64,000 nt of DNA from Thalassospira indica. Its GTDB lineage: Bacteria > Pseudomonadota > Alphaproteobacteria > Rhodospirillales > Thalassospiraceae. The DNA lies in NCBI RefSeq assembly GCF_003403095.1, contig NZ_CP031555.1:3474001-3538000 (forward strand). The letters are read 5' to 3'. The translations under genes were made by a program, and so were the position numbers. Below are positions 7,084 through 15,851 of the stretch, in pieces. Every line of letters begins with the position of its first letter. Position 1 is the first letter of the stretch. The notes under the pieces were generated by a model, which was given only the letters and a program-made list of their open reading frames with translations, made no database searches and was not told where the DNA came from.

Positions 7084-8190
7084 TCAGACAGTTGAAAGCT
7101 CTGACAACCGCGCATTGGAAAGCTTTTCCGGCCAATAGGCGAGATTGCGGACATGGCCGTTCAGTGCCTTGTCGGTTCCGCCAAAGGAACCCAGCACGAT
7201 ATTGGAAAAATTGCGCGGCATGGCAAAGCCGTCCGGCGAGGACAGCACCACACCATCCAGCCCCACCGAAATCACATCATCATCCCACGCCAGCGCAATG
7301 CGATGACGGCTATCCTTAGAAAGTGTGCCATAAAGCGACTGGGTGACGACCGGCACACCAGCCGAGCGCAGCGAAATGCGGAGCTGATTGGCATCGCTGT
7401 CATAGCCAAGATCAAGGTGATCATCATTAAGGCTGCTGGAATAAAGCTGCACGATCCGCCAGATGCCATCCCAATCGGACGCGGTATGGATATCAAACGC
7501 CAATGTGCCCCGGCCTTGCGCGAACCAGTCGCCCGGATCAAGCCGCACATCATCGCACGTTCGTGCGGCCGGAATGCCGTTGCTGATGATATCACTGGTC
7601 GGCGCAGGCCCCGCTTCAAGCTGGGCATTCCAGATCAGGATGGAGGCCGGAAGCGCAGTTATGGCAGTGCTGATTTTCGGATAGCGGGTCGCACCGGATG
7701 CCGGTTCGGCGATCCACACCCGCTGCCAGTTTTCATCAAGCGTAAAGCCATGCGCGGACGGCCCGTCAATCCCGCCAAGCGTGATGTCAGCCGTGCCCGA
7801 AACCGCACGCATCCAGACGGCAAAGCTATAGGTTTCACTGGCCACAAGCCCGCCGACATTCTGATACAGGCCATCCGCACCCGCCGCACTGCCCGGCAGA
7901 TCAAGCTGCATCGCGGTTTGGCTGCCATCCGGGGCGGCGATTGTGCTGGCACCTACCACCACACCGCTGTTCTTTTCCCAAAGCGCATTGTCAAAGGCAG
8001 GTGAGTAGCGCAGCAGGTTGGTCGCCGCCCCCTCGATCAGAAGGCCCAGGCGACGGCCTAGCCGATCATGATCATAGGCCGGTTCATCAATCGCGCGGGT
8101 TTCAAGCAGGCCATTTGGGCCACGAACAAGCTTGGTACTGGCGCGCGACACGTTCATGCAGGCCGCAAGCGGCTGATAACGCAATCCCAT
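7084..8190 (-). CDS. Phage spike/fibre with carbohydrate-binding-like domains
   Basis: 368 aa from the ATG at 8190, which has a better spaced GGAG site than the ATG at 8199. The segment ATNLLRYSPAFDNALWEKNS and the following Gln-Thr-Ala-Met strand match the phage head-spike-fibre type of jelly-roll domain (about 55-210). The second half (about 215-365) reads like a LamG/concanavalin-type lectin fold (GTLAFDIH, ISVGLDGVVLSS, VRNLAYWPEKLS). Such proteins bind surface glycans of the host. It follows the tail fibre gene by about 50 bp and may attach to it. No hydrolase motif was seen. Confidence 0.75.
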   Translation of the reverse strand: MGLRYQPLAACMNVSRASTKLVRGPNGLLETRAIDEPAYDHDRLGRRLGLLIEGAATNLLRYSPAFDNALWEKNSGVVVGASTIAAPDGSQTAMQLDLPGSAAGADGLYQNVGGLVASETYSFAVWMRAVSGTADITLGGIDGPSAHGFTLDENWQRVWIAEPASGATRYPKISTAITALPASILIWNAQLEAGPAPTSDIISNGIPAARTCDDVRLDPGDWFAQGRGTLAFDIHTASDWDGIWRIVQLYSSSLNDDHLDLGYDSDANQLRISLRSAGVPVVTQSLYGTLSKDSRHRIALAWDDDVISVGLDGVVLSSPDGFAMPRNFSNIVLGSFGGTDKALNGHVRNLAYWPEKLSNARLSELSTV

Positions 8191-8237
8191 TGGATGCATC
8201 TCCGTTCATTTGGCATGTGATGGATGGCGGCGTTGCG

Positions 8238-9641
8238 TCAGCCGCCAATGCGATGAATGTGACACCAGGTCAAAAGGCCGCTTGCGCCAATGTCGCGTGT
8301 TTGCGCATCACTATGCGACAGGCGCAGGCGCAATCCGGAGCCGGGCGAGGGATTAATCCGGGCAATGCCATTGAGGCGCAAACTGTGCGCCGCCCCGCTG
8401 CCCATGGCGGTGATATCATTGGCCTGCAAGTGGCTCGACCAATCGGTGCCGTCAAAGCGTTCGAGCGACAAAGTGGTAAAGACCGACTGGTCGGTAATCG
8501 GGAAACGCACCCCGATATCAACATGATAAAAGCCCGGCGGCAGGCCGGTGATGCCATGCACAGCACTGTCATAAAGCCCGTGGCTGTCTTCAATCACCTG
8601 ATCCCATTCAACCAGAAACGCCCCGCCCGCCGGAATGGATTGGCTGGCCACTCGCAGAAGCTTCACCACCGGGCCGCTTTCATGGATCGGGGCAGCAAAC
8701 CAGCGCGTGCCATCACAGACCAGATCGACCATGTCGCCGCGTGTCGGCAACGGATAAACGGTTACCTCCGCCCCGCCATTGGTCGGGCGAATGACGTCGC
8801 CGGATGCGGTCGTAATATCGACCATCGTGCCATCGCCGTTAAACACCCGAAACCGAACGCCATTGCGCGCAAGCGATGCCACCGGCAAGGTCAATTGCGC
8901 CCCACTGGAAAGCCTGACCAGCGATCCGGTTTCGCGGATATCCATGATCCGGTTGACCGGCGCGTCAATCACCGGCATGCGGCGCTCATCCTCCCACGCC
9001 AGCAGATCGCCACTGCGAAAATCAAGGTTAAGCATCGCCGAGGCGTGGGATCGTTCAAACGACGCGGCTGCGATTTCGGACCGGCTTTCCGCGGCCTCGG
9101 CCCGGTTGGCGGCATCCTGCGCCTGATGTGCCTTGATGCTGGCCACCGCGATTGCGTCCGCACTCGGGCCATTGGCAAGCCCATCCCCCGCGTCGTTCCA
9201 AATGAGCGCCCGACCGGGTTCAATAACCGGCAGCGCCGCCGATACCCCGTCCCCTTGCCCCGCGCCAAAGCGCAACGTGCCGGTTAACGCCCGATCGACA
9301 TCGCCAAGGGCGGCAGTCATGAAATCAAGATCACGCTCCAGCGCATCACCGCGCGGGATCGACATGGCATCAAAGCTGCTGAGCCGGCGCAAATGCAAAT
9401 GCCGGGCGATGGTGATCGTGGTGGCATTGACAGGCGGGGTTTCAAATCGCACCAAACCACCCCCGCCCTGATCGCTCGGCGTTAACGCAATGTGAAACCC
9501 GGTGTCGGTTTCCGTGCCATTGATGGCGACCCGGATATCCCCGGCATCAAACACATCAAAATCAAACGGAAATGTGTCACGCGCGCCATCGCCAACAAAG
9601 GCAATGCTGGCACGAACCTGATTGGCAAAAACAGCCCCCAT
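8238..9641 (-). CDS. Podoviral tail fibre, T7 gp17 N-terminal type
   Basis: 467 aa from the ATG at 9641, placed 6 nt after a GGGGGGAG site; a start 27 nt upstream would cover that site. The N-terminal 150 residues (FPFDFDVFDAGDIRVAING, RFETPPVNATTITIARHLHL, SSFDAMSIPRGDALERDLDFM) match the tail-attachment domain of T7-type fibres. A coiled-coil stretch near 170-215 (QAQDAANRAEAAESRSEIAA) suits a trimeric shaft. The C-terminal half is beta-rich and presumably binds the receptor. It attaches to the tail tube encoded by the two genes upstream. Confidence 0.85.
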   Translation of the reverse strand: MGAVFANQVRASIAFVGDGARDTFPFDFDVFDAGDIRVAINGTETDTGFHIALTPSDQGGGGLVRFETPPVNATTITIARHLHLRRLSSFDAMSIPRGDALERDLDFMTAALGDVDRALTGTLRFGAGQGDGVSAALPVIEPGRALIWNDAGDGLANGPSADAIAVASIKAHQAQDAANRAEAAESRSEIAAASFERSHASAMLNLDFRSGDLLAWEDERRMPVIDAPVNRIMDIRETGSLVRLSSGAQLTLPVASLARNGVRFRVFNGDGTMVDITTASGDVIRPTNGGAEVTVYPLPTRGDMVDLVCDGTRWFAAPIHESGPVVKLLRVASQSIPAGGAFLVEWDQVIEDSHGLYDSAVHGITGLPPGFYHVDIGVRFPITDQSVFTTLSLERFDGTDWSSHLQANDITAMGSGAAHSLRLNGIARINPSPGSGLRLRLSHSDAQTRDIGASGLLTWCHIHRIGG

Positions 9642-9677
9642 CGCGTACTCCCCCCTATAAAAGATCACCCCAGAAAC

Positions 9678-10124
9678 TCAGCCCCAGCCGTCACGCTTGG
9701 AAAACCAGGCATTCAGCCTTGCGACCGTGTCATCCTGCGAAGATCGCAACAGCGACTTTTCCCGCCAGGCGGCCTGTTGATTGATCCGCGTACGCCTGCG
9801 CGCCGTTGCATCGGCGGCAAGATCACCGTCCTGCCGGGCGGCTTTTTCATAGCCCGCCAGCACCGCACTGGCTGATCCCGATCCACCCGCCATAAGCCCC
9901 GATGCCCCCTGCCGGGCCCGGATGGTGGCCTGACGCCGACGTAGATCTTCCGCTCGTTGGGCGGCGTCTTCGCGTTCGCGGGCTTCGATTTCAGCCAGAT
10001 CGGCCTTGCGGGCGGCCTCGCCTTGATTGATCCTGCTTTGCGTATTGGCCTGATCAGCGCTAATCCGTTGTCCGGTTTGCAACACCGATGCCGCCATCGG
10101 CACGATTGATGTAAATCCACCCAT
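9678..10124 (-). CDS. Coiled-coil virion protein, possibly internal core (gp14-like)
   Basis: 148 aa. A short hydrophobic N-terminus (FTSIVPMAASVLQTG) is followed by a long charged helix rich in Ala, Glu and Arg (about 25-75), a Gly/Ser-rich hinge (GLMAGGSGSASAVLAGYEKA) and another basic helix. The ATG shares one base with the stop codon of the tail-tube gene (TGATG), so they are coupled. Position and composition resemble small internal virion proteins of T7-like phages (gp14), but I see no diagnostic motif. The large core proteins expected next to it (gp15 and gp16 types) are missing. Confidence 0.6.
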   Translation of the reverse strand: MGGFTSIVPMAASVLQTGQRISADQANTQSRINQGEAARKADLAEIEAREREDAAQRAEDLRRRQATIRARQGASGLMAGGSGSASAVLAGYEKAARQDGDLAADATARRRTRINQQAAWREKSLLRSSQDDTVARLNAWFSKRDGWG

Positions 10125-12046
10125 CAGTCATTCACCCCCATTTCACTGGCCGCACCGAGCAATAAAAAAGGCCGGGGCAAGTCCCCGGCGATGCGCCATA
10201 ATCCGCTTTTAACTGTCCCGCCGCTGCCCCGCCGCCAGCCAAGCGCGCGGAGCGTAATATCCCCGCTATAGAGCGCATCTTTGTCATCGGCGGAAACCGG
10301 AAGCGCCACATCGCGCAATCCCCGGCCGGTATCGACGCGAAGCTGCCCGGTTTCCTGCAAACGCAAGGTCACCGAGACTAGCCGCACGGCATTACCGCCA
10401 TGCGGGCGGCTGCCATCCGATGCGGCCGGCGGCAGGGCATAAATTTCGTGGGTAAAGGGCAAGCCGACCTCGATTTCCGGCACCGCCCCAATACTCTCAG
10501 GTAAGGTGATCGTGCCCCCGGCAACCCGGATGTCATCGGCAAGAACGCCATCGTGCCAAACGCTGACATCAAGGCCATCCAGTGCATCAAGATTGCCCCA
10601 ATGTCGGCGCGGTGCTTCGCCCTCGGCCACCGCTTGGCGGCGATACAGATCGAAACCGCATGCCGGGTCAAACACACCCAGGAAATAGCGCCCGTCGCGT
10701 TCCAGCACGACATAGACATCCCCGCCGGATACCGAAATTGACCTGAAGGCACAGCCCGCAACCGATTGCGCCGACCAGGCAGTGATGGCTTCACTGCGAT
10801 ACAGTGTCAGGGTTGCAAGCGAACCATCGCGCATCACCACATGCAAAAGCCGTCGATCCGGATCAAAGGCCTGATCAATCGGATGATGGATCAGATGGCG
10901 TGACAGCAAGGCAAGGTCGGCCGATCCATAAGCCTGCTCGGCATCGGCAAACAGGAATTCGCGAATTTCGCGCCCGCTCCGCCCGGCAAAAAGCGTGGCA
11001 CCATCGACATTGACCAGTGGCACGGTGCGATCACTCTGGCTGCCGATCCGGGTCTGGCGCGTGACCTGCACATTGGCCGGTGTCAGCGGATCACCCGTCA
11101 CCATCCATTCCGATCCGCTGGTAAAGACCTGTAAATGACGCCCGGCGAAAATGCCGGTAATCGCATTGACCTGATCGGCCAGAAGCGCAAATTCAATCGC
11201 CTCGTCATCAAGCCCTTCGCCCAGCTCGAAATTAAACAGATCACCGGATTTCGACATCCACAACCGGTTGGGCAAATCCCGCGATCCGCCAATGATCATC
11301 CGGTCCTGGTGAAAGGTCACGCTGCGCGGCCAGCCGCGCACATCGGAAAAGGCCTGCTCGACAAAATCAACCGTCGCATTGGCATTGGGCAGGGCCTGTT
11401 TCAGGGCGATGGTGGCAGACCGGCCATTGGCAACGCTTTTGATTTCGCCCTCAATCCCCTGAATCCGCCAAAGCGTCCCGACATGACCCGGCACGAACAC
11501 ATCCATACTGGCGGTCACCGTGACCGTCCCGCTGGTACCCGACGGGGTCAGGGTCGCAGCCGGATCACCGAACTTGTAGTAAGGCTGACTGGTTCTCAAA
11601 TTGGTTTCGCGCCAGGCCCACAGGCTGGTTTGCCAGGTCCCGTCGCCCGTGCGCGTGATCCGCACCGGTTTGGCATCGGGATGCACGACCAACAGCGTAT
11701 CGGCACTTTGCGTCCAGTTCAAAAGATCATGGTGTTCGACCCCAAACGTCGTTTCAAACCAGATTGTCTCGACCCCGTCTTCAAACACAAGCGCCCGTTT
11801 CTCGCCAAAGCCCAGCAGATAGGTCTGCTCGGTATTGAACTCGAACTGGATCAGACGCGCGGGTTCCGGCAATTCATCAATCAATCGAATGCCGGGACGC
11901 CGACGCACCCCGCCCGATGGCTCGATAAACACATTGCGCAGCCGCGCCGCACCATTGGCATAGGCACTCAGATCGGATCGCCCCCACAATTCCGGGGCCA
12001 GCTCACCCGTCGAAAAGGTATTTTTCTCCAGAACGCGGCGGGCCAT
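10124..12046 (-). CDS. Tail tubular protein B-like (T7 gp12 type)
   Basis: 640 aa. The opening KNTFSTGELAPELWGRSDLS and GAARLRNVFIEPSGGVRRRPG is the hallmark of the large nozzle proteins of podovirus tails, conserved in many prophages. The body is beta-rich throughout, as expected of the propeller-containing T7 gp12. It would form the tail nozzle below the gp11-like ring encoded just upstream (4-bp gap, AAGGA site). Near the C-terminus the coding DNA includes a hairpin followed by a T-rich run, discussed separately. Confidence 0.8.
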   Translation of the reverse strand: MARRVLEKNTFSTGELAPELWGRSDLSAYANGAARLRNVFIEPSGGVRRRPGIRLIDELPEPARLIQFEFNTEQTYLLGFGEKRALVFEDGVETIWFETTFGVEHHDLLNWTQSADTLLVVHPDAKPVRITRTGDGTWQTSLWAWRETNLRTSQPYYKFGDPAATLTPSGTSGTVTVTASMDVFVPGHVGTLWRIQGIEGEIKSVANGRSATIALKQALPNANATVDFVEQAFSDVRGWPRSVTFHQDRMIIGGSRDLPNRLWMSKSGDLFNFELGEGLDDEAIEFALLADQVNAITGIFAGRHLQVFTSGSEWMVTGDPLTPANVQVTRQTRIGSQSDRTVPLVNVDGATLFAGRSGREIREFLFADAEQAYGSADLALLSRHLIHHPIDQAFDPDRRLLHVVMRDGSLATLTLYRSEAITAWSAQSVAGCAFRSISVSGGDVYVVLERDGRYFLGVFDPACGFDLYRRQAVAEGEAPRRHWGNLDALDGLDVSVWHDGVLADDIRVAGGTITLPESIGAVPEIEVGLPFTHEIYALPPAASDGSRPHGGNAVRLVSVTLRLQETGQLRVDTGRGLRDVALPVSADDKDALYSGDITLRALGWRRGSGGTVKSGLWRIAGDLPRPFLLLGAASEMGVND

Positions 12047-12050
12047 GGAC

Positions 12051-12629
12051 TCAGTTCCTTGCAGAAATCAGGGAAAAATCATCAATTGCATGCGGGGTCG
12101 ATTGCTGCGCATCGGCAAGCCTTGCTTCGCGCAACTGGTCCTCGGCCCGCTTGAACAGGTATTCCGCACGTGTGCTGCTTTCGGTCAGTGGCAGGCAAAA
12201 TTCGGCCGCCAGCCGCGCCATCAGCGCCAGATCAAACCAGGCCGGAAAGCTGCCCTCGGGCAAACGCGCGACATAGCTTAGATACGCACTGTCCCCCGCC
12301 ACCAGAACCGCCTGATCACGCAACTCGAACTGCGCAATCTTGCCGCCGTCATGTTCAAGCGACAGCAAGCGGATAAAATCGCGCGGCAAGGCAAACAGTG
12401 CACTGCCATCCTTGGGCGACGTTGCCGCATCATCCTCGGCCAAGCGCGACAACCAGGCCCCTCGCCCGGCAAACCGCCACGGATAGCCCGCCAGCATTCC
12501 GTCCCGCACGGTGGGATACAGCATCCGGGCAATCTCGGCCTCGGCGACGTCTTCCTCAAAAGACGAAATCGGCGCCGCCCCGATCATCACCAATGCGCGT
12601 GCACACAACGCCACATCACTTAACGCCAT
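12051..12629 (-). CDS. Tail tubular protein A-like (T7 gp11 type)
   Basis: 192 aa from the ATG at 12629, preceded by GGGGGA. MALSDVALCARALVMIGAAP, then YPTVRDGMLAGYPWRFA and LPRDFIRLL are features of gp11/gp4-like adaptor proteins that form the ring between portal and nozzle. The C-terminal half (ARLAAEFCLPLTES, AEYLFKRAEDQLREARLADA) is helical, as usual. It pairs with the following nozzle gene in the standard order. Confidence 0.85.
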   Translation of the reverse strand: MALSDVALCARALVMIGAAPISSFEEDVAEAEIARMLYPTVRDGMLAGYPWRFAGRGAWLSRLAEDDAATSPKDGSALFALPRDFIRLLSLEHDGGKIAQFELRDQAVLVAGDSAYLSYVARLPEGSFPAWFDLALMARLAAEFCLPLTESSTRAEYLFKRAEDQLREARLADAQQSTPHAIDDFSLISARN

Positions 12630-12640
12630 CGTGTTCCCCC

Positions 12641-12672
12641 AAACAAAAACGGAGCCCGGAAAACCGGGCTCC
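12641..12672 (-). terminator. Terminator after the first collar-domain gene
   Basis: GGAGCCCGG and CCGGGCTCC form a perfect 9-bp stem with a TTTT loop on the minus strand, followed by GTTTTTGTTT. It separates the collar cassettes from the tail-tube genes. Confidence 0.85.
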
Positions 12673-12696
12673 GCCAATAAAAGTCAGCTGCCAGAG

Positions 12697-13299
12697 TTAA
12701 GACGCCGACGGGTAAAACGCCTTGATCGCGTAAGTCATCGCGACGTTGCGTGGGCGGGTTTCGTCACCGCCAAAATCTCCAGTATTGCCTCCAGCGAATG
12801 TACCCGATCCCGCGATAGCAACCCGATAAGGGTATGTCGAACCATGAGAGTTGATTGGACCGGTTTGCCCATTGTTGGAATGACTGTGCTGTTTAACTTC
12901 ATCCCCTTGGAGGGAACCAAATGTCCGACCAGCGTCAACACCACGACCTTCATCGAAGCCGCGCACGAACTCACCGCGCAGGTCCGGCAGATTGAAGGTC
13001 GAAACCTGATCACCGTGCCCCCAAAGCGTGCCAATGGTGGCAAACAGATCGGCATATTCGGTGCGTGAAATGGCTGAACCATCACACACCAACCAACCAT
13101 TCGGCGGGGTTGGCATCGCAAACGCCAAAACAGAACCGATTTCACTGCCAGCGATAACGCCACCACCGCCAGAGCCACCACCTGCAATCAGCGTTTCGAT
13201 GGCCTGAAGCAGCTGGGTGTCGTCCATGCGGTCAGGTGCAATATCTGCCGCCAGAACAACATTGAGAACTTCACTTTCGACCGGACTAAGACACTGCAT
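12697..13299 (-). CDS. Phage tail collar domain protein (cassette 3)
   Basis: 200 aa. An N-terminal module MQCLSPVESEVLNV with DDTQLLQAIETLI is joined by a Gly/Ser linker to a phage tail collar domain (PF07484): GWLVCDGSAISRTEYADLFA, TFNLPDLRGEFVRGFDEGRG, and C-terminal ETRPRNVAMTYAIKA. The N-terminal module resembles that of the glycine-rich protein encoded upstream, and the collar domain resembles that of the gene before it, so this protein looks like a recombination product of both. It is probably a short fibre or adhesin of the virion. A GGAG site precedes the ATG. Confidence 0.8.
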   Translation of the reverse strand: MQCLSPVESEVLNVVLAADIAPDRMDDTQLLQAIETLIAGGGSGGGGVIAGSEIGSVLAFAMPTPPNGWLVCDGSAISRTEYADLFATIGTLWGHGDQVSTFNLPDLRGEFVRGFDEGRGVDAGRTFGSLQGDEVKQHSHSNNGQTGPINSHGSTYPYRVAIAGSGTFAGGNTGDFGGDETRPRNVAMTYAIKAFYPSAS

Positions 13300-13320
13300 A
13301 AAGTTTCTCCAACATTAGCC

Positions 13321-13354
13321 AAAAAAGAACCCCGGCAAGCAAGCCCTGCCGGGG
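13321..13354 (-). terminator. Terminator after the glycine-rich fibre gene
   Basis: CCCCGGCA and TGCCGGGG form a perfect stem, followed on the minus strand by TTCTTTTTT. It is similar in sequence to the hairpin at 13997..14028. Confidence 0.85.
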
Positions 13355-13363
13355 ATAATTCAA

Positions 13364-13975
13364 TCAAACCCACTCAATGATCACATAACCATCAACGCCA
13401 TAGTTACCCGAGTAATCCGGCGCGGGGTCTGCAGTTGTGGTGCCGCCCGCACCGACAACAACCTGCAACGTCTCCCCCGGCAGCACGGCGAATTCCTTTA
13501 TCGCCAATCCGCCATTTCCGCCTGCACCACCGGTTAGGCCATCTTGGGACGTCGTACCGTTACCCCCCGGTGAGCCTTGCCCGACAAGGTTCACATCACC
13601 GTTGGTTGCACCACCATGTGGCGCAGAAATAGCCGTTGTTTTTGCTGACCAGCCGCCTTTTCCACCCTCAGCAATAACTACTTCCTGGTTATAGGTAACG
13701 CTGGACGCCTGTCCGTCTTCGGATTGTTCACCGATTCTGTAGCCATTTAGACCCCCACCGCCACCGGCACCGGCAACAGTTACGCGGAGTTTCGTGACAC
13801 CTTCAGGCACGACAAATGATCCGTCTTCGGTGAAATACTGACGGATTGGTAGAGAAGCCGTCGCAATCTTTTGAATCGCCTGCAGTAACTGGGTCTTGTC
13901 GTCGCAATCAGGCCAGATGCCTGCACCCTGAATCACGTTTAGAACTTCACATTCCACTGGGGTTGAACCCTGCAT
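13364..13975 (-). CDS. Glycine-rich tail fibre-like protein (cassette 2)
   Basis: 203 aa from the ATG at 13975, which has an AGGAG site 8 nt upstream; a longer frame to 14065 lacks one. The N-terminus MQGSTPVECEVLNV and KTQLLQAIQKI matches the N-terminal module of the gene at 12697..13299. The rest is glycine-rich (VTVAGAGGGGGLNG, GQGSPGGNGTT, TGGAGGNGG), typical of phage adhesin tips built from polyglycine helices. The C-terminus YGVDGYVIIEWV also fits tail-fibre tips. It is flanked by terminators on both sides. Confidence 0.75.
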   Translation of the reverse strand: MQGSTPVECEVLNVIQGAGIWPDCDDKTQLLQAIQKIATASLPIRQYFTEDGSFVVPEGVTKLRVTVAGAGGGGGLNGYRIGEQSEDGQASSVTYNQEVVIAEGGKGGWSAKTTAISAPHGGATNGDVNLVGQGSPGGNGTTSQDGLTGGAGGNGGLAIKEFAVLPGETLQVVVGAGGTTTADPAPDYSGNYGVDGYVIIEWV

Positions 13976-13996
13976 GGGCAGTCTCCTTGGTTGGGT

Positions 13997-14028
13997 AAAA
14001 GAAACCCCGGCAACGGTTGTTGCCGGGG
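13997..14028 (-). terminator. Terminator after the second collar-domain gene
   Basis: CCCCGGCAAC and GTTGCCGGGG form a perfect 10-bp stem, followed on the minus strand by TTTCTTTT. It lies just upstream of the glycine-rich gene's ribosome site. Confidence 0.85.
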
Positions 14029-14064
14029 CGAGAGAAAAGGTATGATTTGGTTCAGGGGCTGGCA

Positions 14065-14613
14065 TCAGGCCGCAGCAGGTTGCGCTGCCTTGATCGCGTA
14101 GGTAACCGCCACGTTGCGCGGGCGGGTTTCGGTGCCGACACGGGCATTCGGGGAATTGGCGCTGTCAAACAACAGCCTGTTCTGGTCGTTGATGCCGGAA
14201 GTTGCGTCGGTGGTGCCGGGCTGGTGCGAGTAGCTAAATACACCCTCGGGCGAGTTGAAGCGGCTTACAACACCAATACCACCTGTGATCTGTTGCATCT
14301 GATCAAGCTGCGCCGATGCAAACACTCGCTCGTCGTCCACACCACGCCCGGCATCAAAGCCGCGCAGGAACTCACCGCGCAGATCTGGGATATTGAAGGT
14401 CGTACTGCCGTCACCTTCGCCCCAAACGATGCCGAGTGCGGCAAACAGATCGGCATATTCCTCACGAGAGACCGCAGACCCATCACAGATCAGATAGCCG
14501 TCCGGCACGGTCTGGGTGGCAAAGGCATGGATGGAAGCAATCGGCACCTGAAGACCCGCAATCTGGGCGGCATCAAATTCGGTGCAGATCGTAATCTTGT
14601 TACAGTTACACAT
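14065..14613 (-). CDS. Phage tail collar domain protein (cassette 1)
   Basis: 182 aa from the ATG at 14613, which follows AAGGA by 7 nt. A short Cys-containing N-terminus (MCNCNKITICTEFDAAQIAG) leads into a tail collar domain (PF07484): GYLICDGSAVSREEYADLFA, TFNIPDLRGEFLRGFDAGRG, and ETRPRNVAVTYAIKA at the end. The collar domain is clearly homologous to that of the gene at 12697..13299, but the N-terminal module is different. Likely a short fibre or adhesin. It is unusual to find these genes between head and tail-tube genes. Confidence 0.8.
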   Translation of the reverse strand: MCNCNKITICTEFDAAQIAGLQVPIASIHAFATQTVPDGYLICDGSAVSREEYADLFAALGIVWGEGDGSTTFNIPDLRGEFLRGFDAGRGVDDERVFASAQLDQMQQITGGIGVVSRFNSPEGVFSYSHQPGTTDATSGINDQNRLLFDSANSPNARVGTETRPRNVAVTYAIKAAQPAAA

Positions 14614-14634
14614 GGGCAATCCTTGTTCTGGTCA

Positions 14635-14666
14635 AAAGAAACCCCGGCAACATCTGTCACCCGGGC
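14635..14666 (-). terminator. Degenerate terminator after the head-protein gene
   Basis: This site resembles the CCCCGGCAAC hairpins downstream, but the right arm has decayed (CACCCGGG), leaving a 5-6 bp stem before TTTCTTTT on the minus strand. It probably gives only partial termination. Confidence 0.5.
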
Positions 14667-14720
14667 GAGGTTGAGGGAGGATGAAAAGGGTTGGATTGGG
14701 TTGGGTCGGATCGCCCCGGA

Positions 14721-14996
14721 TCAGTCGGTGTTTGACGTACCAACCGCTGTCATATCGCGGACATCAACGCCATTTGCACCGGAGCTTGCAACGACGAAAA
14801 GGCCGCCGGACATGGTCGCGTCGCGGTTGGTGTTGGCGATGATGAAATCGCCGACGCGCAGCATGTCACGGGCCTCAAGGAAGTAATCGGCGGTATCGAC
14901 GTCAGCCGCGACGTCGGGGGTGATGTAGTGCCACAGCGTAAAGCCGTTGGCATAGGCCAGAACACTGAGGTTTCTGGCTTTGAAACCTTCTGCCAT
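14721..14996 (-). CDS. Small conserved phage head protein
   Basis: 91 aa. The phrase NLSVLAYANGFTLWHYITPD, followed by DYFLEARDMLRVGDFIIAN, is one I recognise from small proteins encoded right after the major capsid gene in many podovirus-type prophages. They are thought to be head decoration or stabilising proteins, although the role is not firmly established. A strong AAGGAG site precedes the ATG, and the capsid gene ends 39 bp upstream. Confidence 0.65.
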   Translation of the reverse strand: MAEGFKARNLSVLAYANGFTLWHYITPDVAADVDTADYFLEARDMLRVGDFIIANTNRDATMSGGLFVVASSGANGVDVRDMTAVGTSNTD

Positions 14997-15035
14997 TTTG
15001 GGTCTCCTTGGTTCGGAAAAAGTCGGATCAGGGGG

Positions 15036-15851
15036 TTATTCCTGTGCCTGCAAGCACACCACGCCATCGCCATCAATGAGCGTCGCGCCCTGGCTCATGG
15101 AGTTGTTGACGAAGTGCGCGGCGTGATCGCCATGCCAGGTGATGTCGGACTGGACGTCTGATCCGATGGCATGACCAATGGCGGTGCGGTGATACCAGAA
15201 GCAGGACCGGATGCCGCTTGCCACCGGTAGGCCGGAATGGGGCATCCAAAGGGTGCCGAGCCAGCGTTTGGCCTGTGTGCCCTTCCACGGCAAATCGTCA
15301 TCGCCGATATAATCCGATCGCGAAAACTCATCGATCAGAAGCAACTCCGACCACTGTTTCCAGCCGACGATCGCATAACGCTGCCCGTCATCGGGCACGT
15401 CCCGGTCGCCAAGGCCTTCGAACGCCATCATTACCTTATCAAGGGTCATCCCCTCGGTATTATCGGGCACCACATCATCGGCCCCGACCAGCGCATTGAT
15501 GATCAGCTCGTCGGTCTTGCGGCCAAGCGCATAGGCCCCGGCATTGGCCAGAACCATCTTTTCGTCATGGTTGATTTTAAGCTCATCAAGCGCATCGACC
15601 CAATCCCCGGCATAGTAATCACGCAGGTCACAACGGACCGCCTCGTGATCGACATTCATCACCGGCACCTTGCCGTGCCGCGCCTTGGTGGTCGCCGTGC
15701 CCTTGCCGACTTTCTGGAAAACCGTCGTCGCGCCCTTGATCGCGTTTTTCACCCGCACCGTATTGCGCAGTTTTGATCCCATGCGTTGATAGGCCTGATG
15801 CACATCGGCCTGAAAATGGTCGATGAAGCTTTGATCAATCGTGGTTGTCAT
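15036..15851 (-). CDS. Major capsid protein
   Basis: 271 aa. The length, position after the scaffold and beta-rich content fit the major capsid of this podovirus group. Recognisable stretches are FIDHFQADVHQAYQRMGSKL at the start, KGTATTKARHGKVPVMNVDH, then CDLRDYYAGDWVDALDELK and DELIINALVGADDV. It forms the icosahedral shell with an HK97-like fold in this family. A 279-bp interval separates it from the plus-strand microprotein. Confidence 0.8.
   Translation of the reverse strand: MTTTIDQSFIDHFQADVHQAYQRMGSKLRNTVRVKNAIKGATTVFQKVGKGTATTKARHGKVPVMNVDHEAVRCDLRDYYAGDWVDALDELKINHDEKMVLANAGAYALGRKTDELIINALVGADDVVPDNTEGMTLDKVMMAFEGLGDRDVPDDGQRYAIVGWKQWSELLLIDEFSRSDYIGDDDLPWKGTQAKRWLGTLWMPHSGLPVASGIRSCFWYHRTAIGHAIGSDVQSDITWHGDHAAHFVNNSMSQGATLIDGDGVVCLQAQE

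Noticed and set aside
7941..9287. Long plus-strand frame (448 codons) over the tail fibre and spike genes
   Set aside because: Antisense shadow of well-supported genes; the translated sequence is Arg/His/Pro-rich without domain patterns.
12697..14613. Invertible tail-fibre switch
   Set aside because: The cassettes share modules but all face the same way, and no invertase gene or inverted crossover sites were found.
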